Part shown: piece by piece, positions 12,001-24,000 of the stretch
How the letters are laid out: each line of letters begins with the position of its first letter
Position numbering within the stretch: the stretch's first letter is position 1
Source of the DNA: Mactromeris polynyma
Taxonomy: Eukaryota > Mollusca > Bivalvia > Venerida > Mactridae
Reading direction: 5' to 3'
Assembly (NCBI GenBank): GCA_032209605.1
Contig: JASFXZ010000038.1
Span: 2,046,001-2,110,000 of the forward strand
DNA: 64,000 bases
The notes under the pieces: generated by a model
The model's input: only the letters and a program-made list of their open reading frames with translations
Told to the model about the DNA's origin: nothing
Database searches by the model: none
Made by a program: the position numbers and the translations under genes

Positions 12001-15000
12001 GAAACATAAGCACAGTGAACGTCATTTAGAGATTGGGATGTTAAAAATGAAGATGTATCCGGCTCATCTGAACATGAACTTCGTGATTGGGTTTCATCCA
12101 GTAGTGTTGTTACATAGGATAAAATGTTATCAATGAGAACCATAACAATGTATATCCGATTAATACAATATCGTTTCATAATACTACTAGCAGTAGAAAG
12201 TTGTAAAAAGTCCGCTTATTAAAAGATGATGTTTTCTAAATTTTATGATAATACAAACTTCTGTGTTCGACAAATACAGTGGAATATATTATAAGTGTAT
12301 TGTTTGATAAATGCTTGTTTATGGAAAAATATATGTTTCATGGTTGTTTAGATTTACACAAATGGACAAAATGAACATAGTACATATTTTCAATGACTAA
12401 AATTCACCATATTTATTATGTGAATAATGAACATGTAATTGTGATGGTGACTCTATGTGCTACAATGTGCAATAATTGTTTTTTCCAGCAGATAGGTAAG
12501 AGTATAAAGTTTGGAGGATAATTCATCATCCAAAATTTACTTACATTTGAAATAGACGTTTGATTTGAGTGTTCCAAGCCTAATTGCTTGGATTTACAGT
12601 GTACGAGTATACGTAGGCAAAATGACCTTGACCCAGGCTTTTACCTTCAGATACTTACAATGACCTTGACCCAGGCTTATACCTTCAGATACTTACAATG
12701 ACCTTGACCCAGGCTTATACCTTCGGATACTTACAATGACCTTGACCCAGTCTTATACCTTCAGATACTTACAATAACCATGACCCAGGCTTTTACCTTC
12801 AGATACTTACAATGACCTTGACCCAGGCTTATACCTTCAGATACTTACAATGACCTTGACCCAGGCTTATACCTTCAGATACTTACAATGACCTTGACCC
12901 AGGCTTATACCTTCAGATACTTACAATGACCTTGACCCAGGCTTATACCTTCAGATACTTACAATGACCTTGACCCAGGCTTATACCTTCAGATACTTAC
13001 AATGACCTTGACCCAGGCTTATACCTTCAGATACTTACAATGACCTTGACCCAGGCTTATACCTTCAGATACTTACCCTCAACACTCAAGTCACAATATT
13101 GACTCCTATTACTCTGATATTGAAAAGGTGAGTGTGATAAATGCATGCAATTGTCAAATAAGTGCTGAATATTCTGTTTGATCAATTTTCTCTGAGAGTT
13201 TATGGTAATTGTGAGATATGGGAGACATTATTGGGTTTGAGTACCACACTCACCTCTCAGACTTATTAATTACCGTCAGATCTCTGTGTATACTCAAGTC
13301 CCTAAACATATGACACAAAAACATGCAGCACTCATTTAACATTATCAAACAATTTTCACATTCAAAACGAGTTTATTATCAGATTCATCAGAGTAAATTT
13401 CGTCATTAACGTGCTGAGTGTAATGATACATTATAGTTCTAGGTCCTGGTTGCTTCGTTAGTTCGGTATACTAAATCAAACATTTGAACAAAGGTACTAG
13501 ATTTAATCAGCAGTGGAGTATGAGTCTCGACGCTTGACATACCATTGATTCGTCAGTAACGGTAATATAAGACATAGGTTAAGTACTTGTCTGATTAACG
13601 TGAAGTTATAGCCATGATTAGTCAACTTGTCACTGTTTGTAAGATACACACTTTATTGCAGCAAGACATTGGTTCACACAGGATAATATAAATCACAATT
13701 AAAAACTTCACAACACACTGAGTTTCGGCATTAAATAACCATCACATTGTCTCACTAGCTTTATTGACGTCTAGAAGCAAGGACCTAAACAGCAATAACA
13801 CATTTGAATTGGCGACATTTCTGAGGTACAGTTCAGTTTACATTCATTAAATGCAATGGATAAACCCATTAGGTCATTTAGACAAATTAACGTATCAGCA
13901 CTTTTGAAATTAGCACCCAGATTTTAAGGTTAAGTGGCTTCTACATTACATATTATTATCTAGATAAAGCATTCTATTTCTTTATAGACAACATTGATAC
14001 TTAGTATTTAAATGTTAAAGTCAGTATAAATCTATTACCGAGTATTTCAAAAGAGATCATTGACATTTAATGTCAATATATTCCATCAACACTGATCTGC
14101 ATATCGTTTAATTCAGATTTACATTTAGTACACAAAGCTTTTAAGAAAACACTGAACACTTAATTAATATCTAAACACAACTTAGCGTAACATGCCCTAC
14201 AGTCAGAAACTATGTATTTCAATGAGTTTGTGAAATTAATTCCTTATGTGTCAATGATATAAAGCAGGAGTGTGATTGAAGGAAATACAAGAATATTATC
14301 AACTAAAGCATGCTGAAGTGTCGCTTCATTGCAAAGTAAGCACAATTACAACATAATGAATACATTGCATTGTCTTAAACAAATAGTACAAACAACTTCA
14401 CAGCCCATCTTAAAAGTTAGTTACGTCTTAACTAACAATGATGAACTTGAGTGGTTGTTACCATGGTTTTCCATCGTTTTGTAAAACATTTGAGCTTGTT
14501 TATCTTGATGTCTTTGAATAATATGATTAGTCAACCTATGGCAATGAAAGTCAACCCTTTAAAGGTTAACGGATACATTGATAAGTTTTTTGTTTGCTCC
14601 GTTGCTAAGCAATATATTCAATGATTCATTAGCAATTGCCCATACATTCGGAAAAGTATTATACATTGAAACGTTCAATTACGTACAATACAGGAAGCTT
14701 ATTGGTCGAGTGCCCCACTCCTGAACCAAAGGTACAAATATTTTGTTTTGGGGGTGAGATTGAACTGCGCACTTCAAAACTCATGAATTTAAGGTGAATA
14801 CTGGTTAGCAACCAGGAAGAAGCCATCGAGAATGCTTCATATGAATTGTAAAAATACCTGTTTCACAATTAATGTATTACTTATAACTCACATTCCTTTC
14901 TGCATAGGCTTCAGTCGGTTTCTTATTGTTTTAAAGTCGGGTCTCCGTGAAGGCTCCTCATCCCAACAATCCCTTATAGCATCTGTGACAATCTTAGGGG

Positions 15001-18000
15001 ATGTATCTAATGCACCAAGGTGTGGTCTGAATGGTATATCACCTAGATGATTAGTCACTCTTGATATGATCTCTGAAACAAATACATAATTACACATTTC
15101 AATAAAATAACGGTAACATTTGAAACGATTATTTAAATGAGATGTATTATATAGTTTCGCTACATTCATGCACATTCGATTTCCACTACGTAACCTGGGC
15201 TTGTTATGGAGTCGCTTTCATGCGGCATAGCATTCTTTGTATAATTAGTGGATGTAAAATTGTTTTAGATGTTTGATAAGGAATGGCATCATTGCTGTCG
15301 GAAGTTATTTATATTTCGCTGAGTTTGACACATTTGACAAAGACATAAGACATTTAATTCTGAGCTGTCTTCCAGAAGACACTTTCCTTATTATCGTTTC
15401 AGTGTCTAAAATTGGATAGTTTCGGTTCAGAAACACGCAAATATCAAACTAACAAAAAGTCGTTGTGAGAATTGATACTCAGTTTTAAAGGCTTACAAAT
15501 AGCGGAGAGCCACCAGAGACGAGAAGGAATATGTTAAATGCTTTTAACAACTTAGAATTTAAGGCATTCTCCTATTTCTTCACACGATATTCAAGGTATT
15601 ATTTCTTTCCAAAGACGTCATACATTTTTAAAGACCAATATGAAATAACATGACATCATACCAACCAATAAAGTTGTTTCTTTGGACTGAATCTCAGAAA
15701 ATAGTAAAACGTCATCAGTTCCTATGGTTACCTTTTGGTGGAAGATCTAAGTCTCCGTATGGTCCTTTTCTGCCATGAGTTTCATACATAATGATAGCAA
15801 ATGAATAAACATCTCCCTCTTGTGAACCTTGTCTTGGAGCTGAGCTTCCCATTTTTAACAGCTCGGGGGCTTTCCATAACAAGTCTAAAATAGTATCATA
15901 GATTGAAATTTATTTAATATTCACTCTATATCGATAGTTTGGCTTAAGAGGAAAAAATCGAGGAGTGAAAGTGAAACCAGCCTACCTACATATCTACAAA
16001 GAAGCTTTTACTCTTTGAAATGTTACAATTTACAGTATAACATAGCGCTTCTAGTAATAAGTAATGGATTACATAGATCATCAATTATTTAGTTATCACA
16101 CTATTGCCTAATTCAAACAAAACGCAGTTATTCATTACAGTGAATCACAGTATTTTTGCGCACCAATACTGAAACATATTTTCAGAATGTCACACCATAA
16201 GAACATAGCTGCTATGTTTGCAATTCAGTTGAAACTGCTTCAGTGTTGCAGTTGTTTCTAACAAAATTATACCATGCAATTTCGCAAAATGTAACCAGTT
16301 AAGGCAAATTAAGTGAGTGTGCCCTTAATTTGGCAGTTGAATGAATGAACAACCAGCAAAATTAAAGAACGCATCAATTTGATTCAAACTATTTTTTTGT
16401 ATATTAAAGTTTGAGGATAAATGTATGTACATACTACAACTACAACTACAAATAGTTTATTGCATTCAAAACATATTAACATGTTTTATAGCAATTATAC
16501 AAAAATATTTCTGACAAAAGGCATAGATTTTCTGAAGAGCACATGATGTTACAGTGCATGTATACATACAAAATATATCAAAATATGAGCATAAAATTAT
16601 TCAATTTCTAATTAGATTGGCGTAGAATATATATTTGGCCAAATTGGTGACAATAATGTTTGATGTTACTGTCATAAGATTAGACAATTTCTATTTCGTG
16701 GGCCATGTGTAGTAGTATTTTCTTTATATATTTTGATCTTAAATCAGAGAATTTTGTGCAAATTAATAGAAAATGATATTCGTTTTCTATCATTTCTGTA
16801 TAACAGTTTTTACAAATTCTGTCGTTTCTATGTATATTTAAATATCGGCCACGTTCTACAGCTAAGTCATAAGATGATGTTCGAATACAAGGATTCCATT
16901 TGAATCAGTTACGACATTTATACTGTAACCGTCAGATTTAATATACAAAATATATGTGTTATTCTATGCTTTTAATAAAATATATAAAATTATCGATGAA
17001 AATTTGGTGGAGTGGTATTTTTTGGTTTAGCTTGTACAGCAATTCCACCAGCGTAAACTGATCTTGAAAAAGAAATTGGAAGTATAAAATGATTTCAACT
17101 TTGCATATTTTAAATGTCACTAAATTAAGTATGCATAAATTAATTTTCATACAGTTAATATTCGATCGTTTAAGTATGTGTACTAGTTTTCAAGATAACT
17201 AACTAAACATTCACCACTTAAAATTACCAGTAAAATTCCGCTATACTCGTATAAATTTCTTACTTCTATATTTAGCAAAATCCCCTTCGTCTTCATCATC
17301 TTCACCCTGCATGAATTCATGGAGACCAAAGTCAGCGATTTTTAACACCCATCTGTTGTCTACCAAACAATTTGATGATTTTAATTTCCCATGAGTCCGT
17401 ATTTCACTTTCGTGTAGATATATCATTCCCTGAAAATATTATCTTCATTATTACGACTCATATCGTATTATATGCTTGTAATTAATTATTTACAAAAACT
17501 TCCAACTGTGGCGTCACAATTGCCTGACAGCGATGGCTGCTGCTATGACGGATCAACTAGAAATGTGTGTACAGTTCGCATGTGCACCACATTATTCAAT
17601 CATCCCATGGTGGCAATGTTCAATTCAATTCAATTCAATAGTTTATTGCATTCAAAACATATTAACATGTTTTATAGCAATTATACAATGTATGCTGACC
17701 CCTAGAAGCATAACTTCGCTTGCTGATAAACATTCCAAAAAGTTTGAGAACTGTAGGTCGAACGGTTCAGGCGATATGAATGACACACGTGTTATGGGAC
17801 GGATGGACAAGGGTAAATCTACGTTTACCCCACAAGTCTATGGCGCCACAAAATTAATTGTTAAGATAAATATGTATTATTTATGGTGTAAGTAAAAATT
17901 TCACACTCGTATTGGTGAAAAATCATTCTAAAATACATGCCAAATAACCGAAGTAATGTCTGACTTTTTTAATAATTATCATATTATTCAAACAATATAC

Positions 18001-21000
18001 CACAATAAGGTTTTTGCTGAAATGACAATCAAAGTAACTGGAATACGGTGTTTAAGGGTTGATATATTTGTTCCAACGGAGCAAGGGAATGAAGAAGCGA
18101 TCCAATATCGCAACAATCTCATACATAAATGGTCGGACATGGCAATAGGTTGGACAACCGATGTAAGAAAATATTTAGAATGATTAAGGGCCATGGCGAA
18201 ACATAGGGGTGTTAAACGATAGTGTAGTTAGTATTCCAATTTTCATCCATCATTTATGTTTGTGTCAGGAGTCCCCAATTGACATTGTACTTATTTATGT
18301 AAACACTGTATTGTCCTTTGCGCTTGTGGGAGGGCGGCGAGCTTTGTAGGTTGCAATAGCTGCTCGACTCATATTAGCGAACGTTGGCACGTTTTGATGA
18401 ATAATGATAAGGCAAATAAGATTACCCTGATAATATCAAATATTAATGATGCTCGGAACATATCATCGAGTTGAATGTCATCATTCTCAAGCAGGTCTTG
18501 TAGGCTTCCCTTGGCACAATACGCTGTAACAATTAACACATTTGGTGCATCCAGACACGCTCCGATAAATGGATTAATATTATCGTGGTGCAAATCACGC
18601 ATCTAAAACAACAATCAATTGACAAATGTTAACTAGGATGAATTCTAATAAAGATATGTAAGACATAACGTGATAGCAACTTATAGCATTTAATATAAAT
18701 GACAGAGTATTATGGATAAATAATTAGACATTTACTCTTTTCGGCAATGTTTATGGTTTCCACTGAGATATCTTCACCTTCTGATATACTTTCATTAATG
18801 TGTTGTCGTCGATTTTAATAAGCAAATGGAGGGATGGCGCCGATATGAATTAGAAAGTTGTTGCTTGTTCCATAAGAGTAATCTCACATAGAATAGTATA
18901 GACAATACATTTAATATATCTTTATCAGTATAAGACTGATCTATACGTCTACAAATAAACAAACTCAGCTCTTTTTCACGCTTAGAAAGACAAAGATAGC
19001 GAAGCTTTGTTCATAGACCTTTCAGACAGACTTTCATAAAATCACTACTTAGGTATTTCTGAACATGTTCATTAATACTATATCTACTCATTTATCTCTT
19101 GTCAAAAATAAATATAAGATACGAGGCTTTATAAATAATAATGTGACCCATCTACTGTGTAACATATCAAAGGTATTACAACTTTCGAATTGATGAATGC
19201 GTAAAAAGCTTAGACAATATATATCCTGTAGTAATCTTGATTTGATCAATAAAGTTCTTTTACATTTCAAAAGCAAACATGATTTATGTTTCTCTATCAC
19301 AGCTATAGAAACTGTATATATTTAGTTGACTTTGTCTGATTTTTATTTTTATTAACATTATATAGTTTTAATTTTGATGTATAATGTACGTACAACTGCC
19401 ACAATAATTCGTGAGTAAGTAACTGTCCGTTAGCACGATCATAGATACGTATTAAATATTGTCTACGTTCAAACCATAATTAAAGTAATGTCCATTCTTA
19501 TTTATTGAGCAGACGAATTTATTCATTCCAGCCAAGCGTTTACAACATGCATATTTGAACAAATCGGCATTCCGTTTACACATGAGCTTAACTGTCCAAA
19601 ACTTCCTTCGATATTTAAATTAAGATTTGATTGGAATGCGCACCGCGGTGACGCATGTAGCAAAAAATGAGCTGAATACGGCTGTGTCGAAAAGGGAAGT
19701 TCTTAGAAAGGAACTAAATTAACTTACCACTTTCAATTCTTTCTTTATTTCTCTTGTCAGTTCAATATGCTTCTTATGTACTTTCCTCACGGCTACAATC
19801 ATCCCCCTGTATGTTGCAACACATGTGAACAACTGACGGAAGTCAAACTCACCTTGGGACGCCAACGACATCTGGCTGTTTACACGAACGATGGCGGTAC
19901 GCTACAAAAAAAGGTGTAATAAAATCAGCAAACACAGAAACGCAAGAAGAAAAGCAAAGAAACAAAAATTGAGAACACTATACAGGGAATCAAGGGTTGA
20001 ACGTAAAACTATATGCTTATTAATTAAGAAGTATATATACTTGTTTTACTTTCATTCGTCGGTGTATTCGTTGAAGATAATATCAATTACAACAGTAATA
20101 TCTGTTCAGTGCAACCTATCAAGAGCAGGGGGCGTATTCAATGAAAATTTAAAATGTTAAATGTTCTTTTTGCTCCTATGTTTTCATTTTAGTGTATATT
20201 TTAATAAAAAAGGGCACAAGTGTAGAGTGGTTATCAACAGTTATTCAGACAAAATTTCATTCGTATAGACTTAATGAAAACGAAAGACTGATAAATATAA
20301 GTGTAAGTCTGAGTTTCAGTCAAAAATGCCTGTGAGTAAAAATCATTATCAAATTTCATGAGGCAAACTTTTTCAACCAATTTTACCCCTTTGGAACAAA
20401 AAGATCTTAGCAACATCCGAAATTTATATCTCCAATAGTGTGTTCCTCTTGAGAGGCTTCACCGTATCGATATATTCTGTAAAATGAACTCCATTCAAAT
20501 TGACTGCATTAATTGTCAATTCACGTATTTTCCAAGAAAATGAATATTCACATGGAGTGTATTAAATCTTTTAACACTGAACAATTTAACTGAAATCCAT
20601 TTTAGTTTTACCACAAACAATAATATAACATGCATTAAATCAACTTATGAAACATGCAAGTGAAACGCTGCAGTTCTAGAAAACAAGAATCTGAATAATA
20701 AAAGACAAATTGCAAAACTATGTTTTCGATGAAAACATAGGTAATCAATATTTCACTGAATATAGCTATAACATAAATTACAAACGTTTTATTATGATAT
20801 TCGCACTCCTAACATCTGCAACTGACAAAGGTTACAAATTTTTAGGTTTGAGAACTTCGATATTGCAAAAATGCGTTCAAATGTCTGTTGTATGATATCA
20901 AATGGCTCTAAAACTCGTTAAACAGCATAGCAAATAAAAGTAAGTATGTAATACAATAAACAACTGTTTAACTACTTTAATAGGTATAAAACGGAAAATA

Positions 21001-24000
21001 AACTTGAACATTTTATATGCAATGTAATTCCATACAGAACAATACAGATCACGGTTATAGTTTCGTAAACTCTTCATATGAAGACAATAAGACAATAAAA
21101 TATGCACCAAGACACAAGAGGGAGTAGAACTAATGAAACAAACTACCTGTTATTTAGAGTTAACACTAGCCACTACAGGTCTATGCATAATGTAGCTTGA
21201 ATTGTTAACCTTAATGAGATGTTACAAAGAACTGACCATCGACAGATGTGGGTTTGATAATAAACGGTGTCATCTATATAAAACGAAAGCTATTTCGATG
21301 AAAATAAAGCACGCTTTTGTGTGTATGAATATGTACTTGATACAATAAAAGCTATGCAAACAGACGTTATTGTGTATTTTGATACATATGTATACAACAA
21401 ACCTAGCCCCACAAACCGCCACCTGCATACCGACACCAGATTGTTTTAATTATCTGCATATACCTGACAATTTCCGACTTGTATTAGCATACTGTGAACC
21501 CGAACAACCGTATTTCTCTGCAGAATCAAATAGTAAAATAAAGTTAAACACAGCTCTAGATCTAACATAAAGTCCATTGTAATGCTAGACATTCATTAAA
21601 CCAGCCATAACTGACAACAGCCCAGAGTCAAATAATCCTCATATCTAAATGCTGTGCGGGTTAAATCTTGAAAAACCTAAACAGCAGAGGTGTCAAACAT
21701 GCAGATCAAGTTAGGGGGCAGTAATTAGAATGTCTCCACAGTGGGGCACATGCAGACCAAGGAAGGGGGCAGTAATTAGAATGTCTCCACAGTGGGGCAC
21801 ATGCAGACCAAGGAAGGGGGCAGTAATTAGAATGTCTCCACAGTGGGGCACATGCAGACCAAGGAAGGGGGCAGTAATTAGAATGTCTCCACAGTGGGGC
21901 ACATGCAGACCAAGGAAGGGGGCAGTAATTAGAATGTCTCCACAGTGGGGCACATGCAGACAAGGGGTACACAAACAAGACTACATTTGTTTCTAATCAA
22001 CCAAAACTTGAAGTTTTGCGACATCACTTTTGCATCTGAGGACAACAAGTAGTAGAACATAATGTCGTACTTAAAAAAAAATATGCAGTATTTTTTTAAG
22101 CCTCCAGTTAAATGAAGTATAGCCAATTAAAAAGGAATTGTGAATGGCATAGTGGGATTGTAGTGTTTGTTGCATTATATAAAATGGAATTGCACTTTTA
22201 CAAGAGCAATTTAAAAAATGAATGCCAACAGAAAGTTTTTACAAATTACTGTCGTGACCAGATCGGAAAATTATGGCAAGGGTTGTCTCATCGTGATGTT
22301 TTTGTTAATTTCGAAATCATATTGATTTTTGAAACATAAAATGTGCTTCGTATCTGTGCATGATGATTATGTGGTATTTCATCGCCGAATGTAATCAAAG
22401 TCAAATGGCACCGATACACGGCATTGGGAAACCCTATAAAACGGATTTGATTTCCGCATGAAATTAACATGCGAACTATTGAACTTGATGGTGTAGTGTT
22501 TGAGAATAGGAATATTGTCCTACGACATTATCGTCCATGCTATAATGATAACTGAAATCATATCATGAAAGGACTTTTGTGCGAAGTCGACACCATGACT
22601 GGATGTAATATATCATTCTATTGAGGTTCTTTGAATTAATTTATGCGTTCATTACCTCGGGAGTGGCTGGGAAAACGTTCCGAAGAAAAAAATATTTTGG
22701 TAAAATATTGAACCAAATGCTGACTAGCATTTTGGCATTTCATATCCAAGTAAAGTACACACACGATCGTTAGCACAAGTGTGTGATCTTCCGTTGATTG
22801 TCAAACAAAAGGGAGGATTTGAAATTAAACCCCAATGACAAACACACAACATGAGACATTGATTTATAACCGACAGTATAACCGGTACTCCAATACACTA
22901 TGAGATTAGAGAACCGAGTGAATGAAACGACGTACAACGGTTACTAAGTGTCGAGTATCCTTTTTGCTACATTTTAGTAGGGATAATTGAGTGTACATCA
23001 TTGACTGAGTGTATGTTATATGTGCTGAGAGCTGAGTACTATGATTATTACAAATCTTCCATAAAAACTCCGATTCATATTTAAATCTTAAAGAAAAATG
23101 GACAAAACGAATACAAAACACTCAGTAAGCATTGTTATTCACATCGGACATTCAAATCTCCACACTTAACAGAGTACATTTGAATTCTCAGTGCTGAGTG
23201 GAGAGTATGGGTATAAGTACCGGGCCCTTGATTACTCACCCTGCCCATATTTGTACACTTGGAACTCATTGTGCCGGTGAAATGGTCTTTGAAGTCAATG
23301 TCTTTATATTCTATTTTCCAGAGCAAGCTAGCCAGTTCATTCTCGTACTTCCAGTTCCTGTAATGATATAAACTCTAGTTGACTATGAAGTTAAAATAGT
23401 GTACGTCTGTTATCAAGAAAATGTTGATCTTGAGAGAAGATATCATGTCTTGTAAACTATCCGCATAAAGTAATTGATATATACTTCCAAGCTTCCAGCG
23501 TAGGTTCCCTCATCCGTGCATGAATTTGAATTTAGAAAAAAATATCAATAAACTTATTCCCCAGTAGGTATAAATAATTACACCGCAACAAACAACTTAA
23601 GGCATGTTTGATGTATTGATGTCTACGAAAAAACACTATTTCATAAATATACGTAGACTCACATCGGGCGTAAGTATTATATACTTTATATTTAGTTATT
23701 ATCGCATTTATTAAGTTATTCAAACTATAAGCATATTAATCTCACATAACACAGTGTCTGATTAATTCTTCTGTTTGTGGGTTAACAGATTCAATATACT
23801 CGTCATAGAAAGAATACAGAATGTATAAGCTCATAACTGCAGCTAACTACTGCTAACGAAATTTCAGTGCGTATCAAATATAAGTTCATGTATCATGATA
23901 AAATATTTGAAAAAAAAGGGTTTTTGTTGTTTTCGATATGAAATTAATACGTACCTGTAAACGAGATACCCAACAATGGATACAATAAGTAAAAGTCCTC

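Noticed and set aside
17533..17895. 120-codon plus-strand frame
   Set aside because: It runs antisense through a LINE 3' tail and adjoining repeat sequence; no conserved domain.
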